Assembly (NCBI GenBank): GCA_025964065.1
Contig: JAOPZO010000353.1
Span: forward strand, 1 to 23,194
Length of the DNA stretch: 23,194 nucleotides
Reading direction: 5' to 3'
Origin: Solirubrobacterales bacterium
Lineage (GTDB): Bacteria > Actinomycetota > Thermoleophilia > Solirubrobacterales > Solirubrobacteraceae
Under the pieces are notes generated by a model, which worked only from the letters and a program-made list of their open reading frames with translations, had not been told where the DNA came from and did not search any database. The position numbers and the translations under genes are program-made. Shown piece by piece: positions 6,696 through 15,262 of this stretch. Each line of letters begins with the position of its first letter. The stretch's first letter is position 1.

Positions 6696-8516
6696 ATGCC
6701 CCCTGCGTCCATCGGCGACCTCGCGTTCCTCTCGGACTGCCACACGGCCGCGCTCCTCGACCGCGACGGCACGGTCTGCTGGTGGTGCCCGCCGCGCTTC
6801 GACGCGGGCTCGGTGTTCGGCAGCCTCCTCGGACCGGACGCCGGGCACTGGTCCCTGCAGCCGACGGGGCCGTTCGAGACCGCCCGCCACTACGAGGACG
6901 GGACGCTCGTGCTCCGCACGACGTTCACGACGGACGGCGGCCAGGTCGACGTCCTCGACGCGCTCGCGTTCGCCCCGGGCGCGCGCGGCCACGACATCGG
7001 GATCGAGAGCCCACAGGTCCTGCTCCGGCGCATCGAGGGGGTCCGGGGCGCGGTGGAGCTCGAGACGGTCTTCGCCCCCCGGATGGAGTACGGGCTCACG
7101 GTCCCGCACACGCGCGTGGTGCCCGGCGGCGTCGAGGCGTGGGGCGGCCCGGTGCGCCTCGTGCTCGCGGCGCCGTTCGACCTGCAGTGCGAGACGGGCG
7201 GGGCCCGTGGCCGCGTCCGGGTCGGCGCCGGGGACACCTTCGAGCTCGCGGCGCGCTTCACGGAGGCGCGGGCCGACAGCACGCCGCCGCCCGGCGTGAC
7301 GCTCGGGGACACCGCGGACGGCTGGCGCTCCTGGTCGGCCCAGCACGCCTACGACGGGGAGCACGCGGAGCTCGTGGCGCAGAGCGCGCTCGTCGTGCAG
7401 GGGCTGACGTTCGCGCCCACGGGCTCCGTCGTCGCCGCCGCGACGACCTCGCTGCCCGAGGTGCTCGGCGGCGAGCTGAACTTCGACTACCGCTTCGCCT
7501 GGCTGCGCGACCTGAGCCTCACGGTCCGTGCCATGTCGATCGCGACCTGCGGCGAGGAGGCCGAGCGGCTCTTCACCTGGATCGCGGACGCGGCCGGCCA
7601 CCTCGGCGACGCGCCCGTGCAGATCGTCTACCGGGTCGAGGGCGAGCGCGTGATGGCCGAGCAGGCGCTCGCGCACCTCCCGGGCTTCCGCGACTCCACC
7701 CCCGTGCGGGTCGGCAACGAGGCCTGGAGCCAGACGCAGCTCGACGTGTACGGCGAGGTGGTGGACGCCGCCTACCAGCTGCGCGACCGCCTCGGGGAGC
7801 TCGACGCGCCGACCCGCGACCTCGTCGTCGGGCTCGCGGACCGCGCGGCCTCGGAGTGGGACACGAAGGACTCGGGGCTCTGGGAGGCGCGCGACGCCGA
7901 GCGCCACTACCTCACCTCGAAGGTCCTCTGCTGGGTCGCGGTGGACCGGGCGATCAAGATGGCCGAGGCGCTCCGGGCCGAGGAGCGCGTGGCGGACTGG
8001 GAGCGCGCCCGCGACGAGATCCGCGCCGCGGTGCTCGACCGGGGCTGGAGCTCGGCGCGCGGCGCCTACGCCGGCGCGTTCGACTCCGACGAGCTCGACG
8101 CGTCCGTCCTCGCGTTCCCGCTCGTCGGGTTCCTCGAGGCGACGGACGAGCGCATGCGCGCGACGATCGACGTCATCGAGCGGGAGCTGGGCGACACGGG
8201 GCAGGTGCGCCGCTGGGCCGCGGACCCGCCCGGCTTCGTCATCTGCTCGTTCTGGCTCGCCGAGTGCCTCGCGCTCGCGGGCGAGCTCGACCGCGCGGAG
8301 GCGTGGTTCGCACGTGCGGCCGGGACCGCGAACGACCTCGGGCTCATGGCGGAGGAGTGGGACACGGAGCGGCGGGAGCCGCTCGGGAACGTCCCGCAGG
8401 CGTTCTCGCACGTCGGCCTCGTGAACGCCGCGCACCGCCTGACGGAGGCCCGGCGGAAGCGCGACGAAGAGGCCGGGACCCGCGCGGCGGCGGGTCCCGG
8501 GGGCGTCACGAGCTGA
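6696..8516 (+). CDS. Glycoside hydrolase family 15 protein (glucoamylase/trehalase-like)
   Basis: A 606-residue GH15 enzyme, an inverting alpha-glucosidase family that in actinobacteria includes cytoplasmic trehalases. The N-terminal beta domain runs from IGDLAFLSDCHTAALLDRDG to about 250. The (alpha/alpha)6 barrel begins with FDYRFAWLRD (263-272). Next come HLPGFRDSTPVRVGNEAW (327-344), DSGLWE (392-397, with Glu397 at the general-acid position) and SKVLCWVAVDRA (408-419). The closing block LMAEEWD...GNVPQAFSHVGLV (550-576) carries the Glu pair expected to hold the general base. There is no signal peptide, so it is cytoplasmic. Start ATG 6696 has GGAG 6 bases upstream. The last 12 codons contain a 10-bp hairpin. 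Trehalose versus maltooligosaccharide specificity cannot be read from the sequence. Confidence 0.9.
   Translation: MPPASIGDLAFLSDCHTAALLDRDGTVCWWCPPRFDAGSVFGSLLGPDAGHWSLQPTGPFETARHYEDGTLVLRTTFTTDGGQVDVLDALAFAPGARGHDIGIESPQVLLRRIEGVRGAVELETVFAPRMEYGLTVPHTRVVPGGVEAWGGPVRLVLAAPFDLQCETGGARGRVRVGAGDTFELAARFTEARADSTPPPGVTLGDTADGWRSWSAQHAYDGEHAELVAQSALVVQGLTFAPTGSVVAAATTSLPEVLGGELNFDYRFAWLRDLSLTVRAMSIATCGEEAERLFTWIADAAGHLGDAPVQIVYRVEGERVMAEQALAHLPGFRDSTPVRVGNEAWSQTQLDVYGEVVDAAYQLRDRLGELDAPTRDLVVGLADRAASEWDTKDSGLWEARDAERHYLTSKVLCWVAVDRAIKMAEALRAEERVADWERARDEIRAAVLDRGWSSARGAYAGAFDSDELDASVLAFPLVGFLEATDERMRATIDVIERELGDTGQVRRWAADPPGFVICSFWLAECLALAGELDRAEAWFARAAGTANDLGLMAEEWDTERREPLGNVPQAFSHVGLVNAAHRLTEARRKRDEEAGTRAAAGPGGVTS
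8473..8500. terminator. Perfect 10-bp hairpin inside the end of the GH15 gene
   Basis: CCGGGACCCG (8473-8482) and CGGGTCCCGG (8491-8500) are exact reverse complements around an 8-base loop. The structure lies within the last codons of the GH15 gene, 13 bases before its stop and 25 bases beyond the stop of the convergent acylase gene. Because only 9 bases separate the two stops, it is the obvious terminator candidate, mainly for the minus-strand gene. Confidence 0.5.
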
Positions 8517-8525
8517 GGGCTAGGT

Positions 8526-11066
8526 CTAGGGCGCGAGCTGCAGCACCTGGTGGATGCCGCTCGGGCGGTTCGTGTACTGCATCGTCGCGAGGGGCAGCGG
8601 CGAGAACTTGATCGCCACCGACGACGTGGGCTGGCGCCACGTCGAGGGCTCCTGACCCCGGCTCGCCGCGGCGGACGTGCCCGCCTTGTCGAGCGCGGCC
8701 CACAGCCGCGACGCGCACTTCGACGCGCTGCCGTTGCCGCAGTACGTCAGGGCGTACTTGCCCTTGACCGGACGCCCGAGCAGGCGACGCAGGTCCTTGT
8801 CCATGTAGTTCTGCCAGCCGCTCGACTGGCCGCCGGGCGGCGCGTTCTGCTCGCTCTGACGGTCGCGGAGCGCCTTGCAGCCCGCGGCCTTGAGCCGGTC
8901 GCACATCGCCGCGCGGGCGAGGGGCGTCCAGACGGCCTGGATGGCCGGGACGCCGGCCGCGTCGATCGTGCCGTCGACGTCCCCGTCACGCCAGCTCGCG
9001 CCGCCCGCGGACCAGTCGTCGAGCACCGCGACGAGCTTCGTCGCGAGCGGGCTCGGGCTCTTGCCCTTCGCGAGAACGGCACGGATGATCGGCCAGGCGA
9101 GCTTGCCGCGCGGGTCCTGCGTCGCACCGGCGTTGGCGGCGGCGAGGACCGTCTCGATCGTGTGCCTGGGCTGGCGCGCGAGCTCCGTGCTGAGGAGCCT
9201 GACGCGATCCTCCGGGCCCTGCGAGACGCGCTCGTCGCTGGCGGGCCAGCCCGGGGACGGCTCGTTGTTCCAGTTCACGAGCAGGCCGCTCGCCGGGTTC
9301 GCGTCCTGCGGGTGCTTCGACGCCTTCATGAAGCCGGTCCACTCGTAGTCGCCCTGGCCGTCCGTGGGGAGGTCGGGGTTCACGCCCCTGGGCCGCATGG
9401 GCAGCCGGCCGGAGGTGTAGAACGCGATGTCCTTGTCCGTGACGAGGAGCGAGTTGAACGTCTGCGGGGTCAGGGCCGCCGCCGCGTTGAGCTGCGCCGG
9501 CGTCTTGACTCTGCCGAACGTCAGGCGGCGGAACAGCATCTGGTCCGTCGTCTCGCGGCCCGCGCTGGAGCGCTTGCGCGCGAGGGCGACCGGGCGGCCG
9601 GCGCTGTCCGTCGCGTAGCCCGTGACCGGGCCGTGCACCGTCGTGCGGTACGTCGCCGTGATGGTCTTCCCGCCCTTGGAGATCGTGCCCGCGTTGACCG
9701 TGGTCATGCTGCGGCACTTCCCGTCGAAGCGGTACTTCGTCCTCGAGCCGCCGCAGAGGCGCTCGGCGTACGTGTCGATGATGTCGGCGCCCGCGGAGGT
9801 CAGCGAGAAGCCGAAGCCCTCGCCGCGACCGATGAGCATGTAGCCGGGGAACGGGGCCGAGGTGGCGCCGCGGACCTTGATGCCGGGGGAGTACATCCCC
9901 ATCTCCATCGTCAGGCCGGGGTAGTTGTAGCCGATCTGCGGGCCGCCGACGTACAGCGGCTTGCCCGTCGCGGAGCGGCTGCCCGAGACCAGCAGGGAGT
10001 TCGAGGCGCGGGTGTCGCCGTCGGGCTGCGCGGTGGCCGCCGCGACGGCGCGGGAGGTCGCCGCGGCGTCCGGCAGCTTCAGGGCGGCGGAGCGGTAGCT
10101 CCCCTTGCGGAGGTGGACGACGCCGCGACCGTTCGCGACGGAGACGTCCTCGTACCAGCTCGCCTTCCTCGTGCCGGTGCGCGGGTGCTCCGGGTCGTTG
10201 CGCTGGCGGAGGTCCGTGTAGGCCTTCTCGCCCGTCCTGCGCCCGAGCGCGGCCTTGAGGCCGCCGAGCATCGTCTCGTTGGCCACCTCGGAGCCGCCGC
10301 CCTCGCCGAGGAACTGGGCCTTGACCCCGTTCAGCGCGTAGATGTCGGTCCGCGTGTAGGGCCGGGTGGACGGCGAGTTCGCCGCACGCCACGTGTTCAG
10401 GCCGGCGACGTACGTCTCGATGTCGCGGAGGACGGCCTCGCCCTCGGGGCCGGCCGACTTGAGCGCAGCGGTCTGCTCCTTCTCGACCCTGTCGGTGATC
10501 GCCTTGGACGGCTTGAAGTCGTACAAGCCGAGGACGAGGTTGATGCCGGGCGCCCCCGGGAGGTCGATGAGGCTCGCGAGGCCGTTCGTGCGGGCCTGGT
10601 TGAGCAGCAGGTTGCGGTCCTCCCCGGTCACGTGGCCCGCGCCGAAGATCGCGCCGTCGTCCGTGGCGGAGTAGATGTGCGGGACGCCGTACGCGTCACG
10701 CCGGACCCGCGCGGAGACGGCCTGGCCGCGCACCGTGCCGGAGACGGTCGCGTCCGTGACGAGCGAGGGGTCGTTCGGGTCGGTGAGGAGCTTCGAGGAC
10801 TTGTAGTAGCCCGTGCCGTCCGCGGACGGCTGCACGACGGCGGGCGTGATGTCGCGGTAGAGCGGCGTCAGGCGGTCGTACATCTTCGCCTGCGTGTCCG
10901 CGGGCAGGATGCCCGGTGCGGTGAGCCACGCGGCTCCCGGCTCGGCCTGGCCGTGGGGGATGATGTTCAGCTCGGTGGTGGCCTGCGCGGGTGCGGCGAA
11001 GGCCGCGACCGCCACGCAGGAGGACAAGGCCGCGCGGAGCGCGCGGGCCGGAGTGAGGGGACCCAT
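8526..11066 (-). CDS. Secreted penicillin acylase family protein (Ntn hydrolase)
   Basis: An 846-residue precursor of the S45/penicillin acylase family, which hydrolyses amide bonds such as those in beta-lactams or N-acyl-homoserine lactones. ATG at 11064-11066 gives an export signal of 29 residues (Arg, a hydrophobic core VAVAAFAAP, cleavage after AQA); the open frame extends 42 residues upstream but without signal logic. The alpha part contains VRRDAYGVPHIYSATDDGAIFGAGHVTGEDR. Autocatalytic cleavage should free the nucleophile Ser at about 355 in ASNSLLVSGSRSATGKPLYVGGPQ, the standard start of the beta chain. Further beta-chain motifs are RTTVHGPV and LLVNWNNEPSPGW, where Asn is at the oxyanion position. 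It has four late Cys, possibly disulfides outside the cytoplasm. It seems monocistronic. Its natural substrate is unknown; quorum quenching is one option for the family. Confidence 0.88.
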   Translation of the reverse strand: MGPLTPARALRAALSSCVAVAAFAAPAQATTELNIIPHGQAEPGAAWLTAPGILPADTQAKMYDRLTPLYRDITPAVVQPSADGTGYYKSSKLLTDPNDPSLVTDATVSGTVRGQAVSARVRRDAYGVPHIYSATDDGAIFGAGHVTGEDRNLLLNQARTNGLASLIDLPGAPGINLVLGLYDFKPSKAITDRVEKEQTAALKSAGPEGEAVLRDIETYVAGLNTWRAANSPSTRPYTRTDIYALNGVKAQFLGEGGGSEVANETMLGGLKAALGRRTGEKAYTDLRQRNDPEHPRTGTRKASWYEDVSVANGRGVVHLRKGSYRSAALKLPDAAATSRAVAAATAQPDGDTRASNSLLVSGSRSATGKPLYVGGPQIGYNYPGLTMEMGMYSPGIKVRGATSAPFPGYMLIGRGEGFGFSLTSAGADIIDTYAERLCGGSRTKYRFDGKCRSMTTVNAGTISKGGKTITATYRTTVHGPVTGYATDSAGRPVALARKRSSAGRETTDQMLFRRLTFGRVKTPAQLNAAAALTPQTFNSLLVTDKDIAFYTSGRLPMRPRGVNPDLPTDGQGDYEWTGFMKASKHPQDANPASGLLVNWNNEPSPGWPASDERVSQGPEDRVRLLSTELARQPRHTIETVLAAANAGATQDPRGKLAWPIIRAVLAKGKSPSPLATKLVAVLDDWSAGGASWRDGDVDGTIDAAGVPAIQAVWTPLARAAMCDRLKAAGCKALRDRQSEQNAPPGGQSSGWQNYMDKDLRRLLGRPVKGKYALTYCGNGSASKCASRLWAALDKAGTSAAASRGQEPSTWRQPTSSVAIKFSPLPLATMQYTNRPSGIHQVLQLAP

Positions 11067-11422
11067 CCGCCGAACGTACGCGTTCAGCGAGGTCCGTGTG
11101 CGCACGCGCACACCAACGTCCGTCCAGCACGCCGGAGCCTGCTGGTTGCACCGGAAAGCCGGTGCGTCGGCGGCGGAACGACCACCCGGCACACCGCTCG
11201 TGGTCGGGCTCGCTCGGCTCGGACATGTCCCACGCCTCGCAGGTCCTTGATCTACGGAGCCCAGGTATCGGATGTTCTAGTGTGCGCCCGAGCCTGATTC
11301 CTCGCTGGCGTCGTGGCCCGAGCGCAATTCGATGAAGGCCGCCGGCAAACCAGCGGAAGAACCTGGACCGTCCGCGTTCGGCGTCAGGCTCATCGGTCTC
11401 TCGTCGATGCTCCCGGACGCGC
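11067..11422. other. Gap between the acylase and the ABC transporter operon
   Basis: This 356-base gap separates the last gene of the catabolic region from the 5' end of the acylase gene; both lie on the minus strand. It must hold the acylase promoter and the end of the transporter transcript. I see no convincing -10/-35 pair and no long hairpin. One short open frame (11277-11393) is listed separately. It marks the boundary between the mixed-strand left part and the all-minus right part, without mobile-element sequence or obvious direct repeats. Confidence 0.5.
11277..11393 (-). CDS. Possible 38-residue small protein after the permease gene
   Basis: An ATG at 11391-11393, 29 bases past the permease stop, opens a 38-codon frame ending at TAG 11277-11279. 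The peptide is polar, with an acidic Ser- and Gly-rich end (DASEESGSG) and no membrane segment. A weak GAGAG lies about 4 bases upstream. I recognise no family. It could be a real small gene at the operon end, the remnant of a truncated gene at the region boundary, or chance. Chance is quite likely at this GC content. Confidence 0.2.
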   Translation of the reverse strand: MSLTPNADGPGSSAGLPAAFIELRSGHDASEESGSGAH

Positions 11423-12469
11423 CTACTGACCGGTGCGGCCGCGCCCGAAGGCCGCCGAGAGCGCCACGCCGGCGATGAGCGCGATGCCGTTGACGAAGTC
11501 GCTGACGTAGGCCGCGGCGCCCGCCAGGTTCAGCCCGCTGTTGAGAACCGCCACGAAGAAGATGGCGATGATCACGCCGCCGACGTTGAAGCGCCCTGGC
11601 CGGATCGCGGCCGCGCTGAGGAACGCCGCGGCCAGCGCGGGCAGCGTGAAGTTCTCCCCGACCTGCGGGCTGGCGCTGCCGCTGCGGGCCAGCTGCAGGA
11701 CGCCTGCGGCGCCCGAGAGCATGCCCGACGCGACGAAGCTCTGGAACACCAGGCGGTTGGTGTTCAAGCCCACCAGCCGGGCCGCCGACGGGTTGGACCC
11801 CAGCGAGTAGAGATAGCGCCCGAACGGCGTGTGCTCCAGCAGGTAGTAGACGGCCAGCGCCACCAGCAGCAGGGCCACGAACGTGCGCGGCACGCCGAGG
11901 GTGTTCGCCGAGCCGAAGTTCGTCACCGACGCCGGGATGTCGACGATGCTCTCGCCGCCCGTCTTCCACGTGACGATGCCGTGGATCACGATGGCGGTGC
12001 CGAGCGTGGCGATGACCGCGTTGACGCCGGCGCGGGTGATCAGGAGGCCGTTGACGACGCCCACCGCGCCGCCGACGGCGATGCCGACGACGATCGCCAC
12101 CGGGATCGACGCCCCGCTGGACAGGACGCTGGCCGAGAGGATCGACGACAGGCCGAGAGTCGCACCGACCGAGAGGTCGAACTGGTTGCAGACAAGCGGG
12201 ATCAGCGCCGCCAACGCGATGATGCCGACGACCGACTGGTTGCCGACGATCGTCTGGACGTTCGGCATCGAGGGGAAGGTGTCGCTCGTGCTCGGCAGCA
12301 CGCTGAAGAGGATCGCCACGGCGACGAGCAGCGCGGGCAGCGCGTAGGCTTCCGCGTGCCGGATCACCCCACCGGAGCTCGATGAGCGGCGGCTGGCGGC
12401 GCCCACGTCAGGGAGGGGCGTCTGGCCAGCGTCGGCCACCGCCCCGGGGACGGGATCGGCGGTGCTCAC
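11423..12469 (-). CDS. Ribose-type ABC importer permease (RbsC family)
   Basis: A 348-residue inner-membrane permease of the RbsC/BPD_transp_2 family, usually acting as a homodimer with the double-ATPase protein. After a polar N-terminal tail of about 38 residues there are 8 to 10 hydrophobic helices. Family landmarks are LVCNQFDLSVGATLGLSSI, the GVVNGLLITRAGVNAVIATLGT coupling region, YSLGSNPSAARLVGLNTNRL and the closing FVNGIALIAGVALSA. Start GTG 12469 overlaps the ATPase stop by four bases (GTGA) and has a strong GGAGGAG site upstream. The ligand is unknown: the family moves sugars, but also AI-2 and other polar molecules. Its place beside hydrolases and a CoA ligase argues against a plain sugar uptake role. 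Confidence 0.9.
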   Translation of the reverse strand: MSTADPVPGAVADAGQTPLPDVGAASRRSSSSGGVIRHAEAYALPALLVAVAILFSVLPSTSDTFPSMPNVQTIVGNQSVVGIIALAALIPLVCNQFDLSVGATLGLSSILSASVLSSGASIPVAIVVGIAVGGAVGVVNGLLITRAGVNAVIATLGTAIVIHGIVTWKTGGESIVDIPASVTNFGSANTLGVPRTFVALLLVALAVYYLLEHTPFGRYLYSLGSNPSAARLVGLNTNRLVFQSFVASGMLSGAAGVLQLARSGSASPQVGENFTLPALAAAFLSAAAIRPGRFNVGGVIIAIFFVAVLNSGLNLAGAAAYVSDFVNGIALIAGVALSAAFGRGRTGQ

Positions 12470-14001
12470 TGCTCTCCTCCGTTTGTGTATGCGAGTTGTT
12501 GGAGCCGGTCGCTCCCGAGTTCCGCGCCCTTGGCCTCGGCGACGATGCGGCCGCCGGAGATGACGGCGACGCGATCGCAGAGGCCGGCGAGCTCCTCGAA
12601 GTCCGAGGAGGCGACGAGCACCGCGGCGCCCGCGTCGACGGCGCGGCGGATCGTGGCGTAGATCTCAATGCGTGCGCCGACGTCGACTCCGTGCGTCGGC
12701 TCATCGAGCAGCAGGACGCGCGGGTCGCGGCGCAGCCACCGGCCGAGGATCGCCTTCTGCTGGTTGCCGCCCGAGAGCGTGCCGAAGGCGATGCCGGGAC
12801 CCGCAGCCTTGACCGCGAAGGCCTCGATGAGCCGCAGCGTGTCGGCGCGCTCTGCTCGGCTGTGCAGCCGGCCGCCGCGCCAGTACGAGGGCACGCTGGC
12901 CGCCGACAGGTTCTCGGCGAGCGTCATGTCGGCGAAGGCGGCGTCGGACCGCGTCTCGGGCACGTAGGCGATACCGGCATTCATGGCCTGTAGCGGGGTG
13001 CGCGGGGCGATCACCGCGCCGTCGAGTTCGAGCACCCCGGCGTCGGGACGCAGGTCGCCGAAGATCATCCGCAGCAGCGAGGAGCGGCCCGAGCCGACGA
13101 GGCCGGCCAGGCCGACGATCTCGCCGGAGCGGACGGTCAGGTCGACGCCGGTCACCGGCCCGCCGCGCAGGCCGCGGACCTCGAGCGCCACGTTCTTGTG
13201 GCGCTCGCCTCCCGACTCAGGGAAGACCGAGTCGACCGAGCGCCCCACGATGAGCTCCACCAGCGCGTCATGGGTCAGGCCCTCGCACGGCACGGTCGCG
13301 ATGTGGTCGCCGTCGCGCAGGACGGTCACGCGATCGGCGACGGCGAGGACCTCCTCGAGGCGGTGGGTGACGTAGACGATGGTCTGTCCGTCGGCGGCGT
13401 AGCGCCGCAGGGCGTCGAGAAGGATCTTGACCTCGGGCGCCGGCAGCGACGCGGTCGGCTCGTCGAGCACCAGGATGTCGTCGCTCTCGCCCTCCTGATC
13501 CTGCAGGGCGCGAGCGATCTCGACCATCGTCTGCTCAGCGGCCCCGAGCGCCCCGAGCGGCTGCCCGGGGTCGGCGTCGATCCCGAAGCGGTCGAGCACC
13601 GCGCGGGCACGAGCCCGCACGGTCCTCCACCGGATGTTGCGTCCGACGCCGGTCTCGAACCCGCGCCCCAGGCTCAGGTTCTCCGCCACGCTCATGTCCG
13701 GGAACGTGGAGGGCTGCTGATGCACGAAGCGCAGGCCGAGTGCCTGGGCCGCCGCGGGCGTCGTGGCCTCCGCCCGGAGGCGGTGACCGCGCACCTCGAT
13801 CGATCCGCCGTCGGCGTTGTACACGCCGGCGAGGATCTTCACGAGGGTCGACTTGCCTGAGCCGTTGCCGCCGAGCAGCGCATGGATCTCGCCGCCCTTG
13901 ACCTCGAACGAGACGCCCTTGAGCGCGCGCGTCTGGCCGAAGGACTTCTCGATCTCGTGCAGCCGGAGGGCGACGGCGCCGCCCGCGGTCGCGCCCGTCA
14001 T
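12466..14001 (-). CDS. Ribose-type ABC importer ATPase with two nucleotide-binding domains (RbsA family)
   Basis: A 511-residue cytoplasmic ATPase with two fused ABC domains. The first has Walker A GGNGSGKST (44-52), a Q-loop in FVHQQPSTFPDMSVAENL, a decayed signature GALGAAEQ instead of LSGGQ, and Walker B ILVLDEPTASL followed by the switch His in VTHRL. The second has a degenerate Walker A GLVGSGRSS, an intact signature LSGGNQQK and Walker B VLLLDEPTHGVD. One weak and one strong signature is normal for RbsA/MglA proteins, so one composite site is probably dominant. ATG 13999-14001 follows the binding-protein stop by 2 bases, indicating translational coupling. The frame is open further upstream to 14940, but that part is only a shadow of the binding-protein gene. 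Confidence 0.92.
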   Translation of the reverse strand: MTGATAGGAVALRLHEIEKSFGQTRALKGVSFEVKGGEIHALLGGNGSGKSTLVKILAGVYNADGGSIEVRGHRLRAEATTPAAAQALGLRFVHQQPSTFPDMSVAENLSLGRGFETGVGRNIRWRTVRARARAVLDRFGIDADPGQPLGALGAAEQTMVEIARALQDQEGESDDILVLDEPTASLPAPEVKILLDALRRYAADGQTIVYVTHRLEEVLAVADRVTVLRDGDHIATVPCEGLTHDALVELIVGRSVDSVFPESGGERHKNVALEVRGLRGGPVTGVDLTVRSGEIVGLAGLVGSGRSSLLRMIFGDLRPDAGVLELDGAVIAPRTPLQAMNAGIAYVPETRSDAAFADMTLAENLSAASVPSYWRGGRLHSRAERADTLRLIEAFAVKAAGPGIAFGTLSGGNQQKAILGRWLRRDPRVLLLDEPTHGVDVGARIEIYATIRRAVDAGAAVLVASSDFEELAGLCDRVAVISGGRIVAEAKGAELGSDRLQQLAYTNGGEQ

Positions 14002-14003
14002 GG

Positions 14004-15227
14004 TCACCCCGTGACTCCCCAGGCCTTCTTGTACAGCGACTCGAAGTCGATCGGCGCTGCGTAGGTCCCCGACGCGGGCAGGTTGTGCTCCTTGTCGAAG
14101 ATCTGGATGCCGATGCCGGAGGGCGCCGGCTTCTCGCCTGCGAACATCCGCAGCATCGTGTCGATGCCGGCGAAGCCCTCGTAGCGCGTCGGGATGCCCA
14201 CGCCGGCGTTCATGCCGGGCTTGCCGTCCCGGATCATGTCGATGTTGGCGGCTTCGCCCTCCGCGCCGACCACGAGCACCTCGCTGCGACCCGAGCCGGT
14301 GAGCGCGGCGGCGACACCGGACGTCACCATCGAATCCAGCGGCAGGATCATCACGTTCGCCTTCGGATTCTTCAGCAGCGCCTGCTCGGTCTTCTGGCGC
14401 AGCTGCGGGCCGAGGTCGGCCTGCCGGAACTCGTAGTAGTCGATCTTGCAGCCCGAGCACTTCTTGAGCTCTTCCTCGGCGCCCGCACGGATCAGCGTGT
14501 AGCCCATGACCTCGTCGGTCTTGGGGTACAGCACCTCGGCTTTGCCGCCGGTCTTGGCGATGGCCCACTGCGCCTGGGCGCGGCCGAACTCCTTGATCCA
14601 CTTGCCGTAGGTGCCCTCGACGTACCCGGGCATGGCGCTGAAGAGCGGCTCCTGGCCCGGGTTGGTCTCGTTGCAGTCCAGCGCCTCGACCCCGATGACC
14701 GTGATCCCGGCCTTGCGGGCCTGCTGCAGCGGACCCTTCACGAGGTTGCAGTCGATGAGGTAGAGCAGGATGCCGTCGGCCTTGTCGGCCATCGCCTGGC
14801 GGATGCCGTTGGCCCACACCGACGGATCGAACTTGCCGTCGAAGACGGTGGTCTTCCAGCCGAGCGCCTTGCCGGCGTCGTTGGCGCCGGCGATGGCCAT
14901 CGAGGCGACGGTCGCCGCCTGGCCGGCCGAGACCAGCCACACGTTCTTGCCGGCCGGCGCCTTCGGCGCCTCGGTCGGCGGAGCGGTGTAGGTGCCCTTG
15001 AAGTACTGCTCGACCTTGGCGACCGACGCCGCTGCGTCGGTGCCGCCGGGGGCGGTGGCGGAGGCGGTGGCCTCTCCACCACCGGAGTCCGAGCTCGAAT
15101 CCGAGCTGCCACAGCCGGCCGCGAAGGCGGCGACCAGCACGAGGGCCAGCATCAGCGCCATACCTCGGTGCAGGCCGAGGGGCGACGCCCCGCCGGGCGA
15201 CTTCCTGGATGAGTGATCAAACGTCAT
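14004..15227 (-). CDS. Lipoprotein substrate-binding protein of the ribose-type importer
   Basis: A 407-residue type-1 periplasmic-binding-fold protein (Peripla_BP_4-like), anchored outside the cell membrane. The signal is HRGMALMLALVLVAAFAAGC, where the lipobox Cys is residue 39, followed by a Ser/Gly/Asp-rich linker to about 65. The ligand domain begins VWLVSAGQAATVASMAIAGANDAGK. Later landmarks are DGILLYLIDCNLVKGPL, TVIGVEALDCNE, the CSGC pair, VMILPLDSMVTSG and VLVVGAEGEAANIDM. The Cys residues may form disulfides. ATG 15225-15227 has AGAGGA 7 bases upstream; longer in-frame starts lack a signal peptide. It lies 35 bases after the M20 gene, so it is co-transcribed. It is clearly a relative of sugar binders, but the ligand cannot be predicted from sequence. 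Confidence 0.9.
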   Translation of the reverse strand: MTFDHSSRKSPGGASPLGLHRGMALMLALVLVAAFAAGCGSSDSSSDSGGGEATASATAPGGTDAAASVAKVEQYFKGTYTAPPTEAPKAPAGKNVWLVSAGQAATVASMAIAGANDAGKALGWKTTVFDGKFDPSVWANGIRQAMADKADGILLYLIDCNLVKGPLQQARKAGITVIGVEALDCNETNPGQEPLFSAMPGYVEGTYGKWIKEFGRAQAQWAIAKTGGKAEVLYPKTDEVMGYTLIRAGAEEELKKCSGCKIDYYEFRQADLGPQLRQKTEQALLKNPKANVMILPLDSMVTSGVAAALTGSGRSEVLVVGAEGEAANIDMIRDGKPGMNAGVGIPTRYEGFAGIDTMLRMFAGEKPAPSGIGIQIFDKEHNLPASGTYAAPIDFESLYKKAWGVTG

Positions 15228-15262
15228 GGTGTGTTCCTCTGTTGTCGTCGTGGCCCAAGTGG

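Noticed and set aside
5399..8611. A 1070-codon plus-strand open frame across the PlsC, peroxiredoxin and GH15 genes
   Set aside because: It is Arg/Ala/Pro-rich with no recognisable domain, and three well-supported genes lie across it. Long empty frames are expected in DNA this rich in GC.
8550..11297. A 915-codon plus-strand open frame opposite the penicillin-acylase gene
   Set aside because: It is the antisense shadow of a gene with a signal peptide and full catalytic motifs. Its composition is biased and no family is recognised.
12466..14940. A continuous 824-codon open frame that would fuse the importer ATPase to an upstream domain
   Set aside because: The upstream part is the binding-protein gene read in another frame, with repetitive Arg/Gly composition. 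The ATPase has its own ATG 2 bases after the binding-protein stop.
15072..15120. Short Ser/Gly/Asp-rich repetitive stretch in the binding-protein gene
   Set aside because: It is the normal flexible linker after the lipobox cysteine of an actinobacterial lipoprotein.
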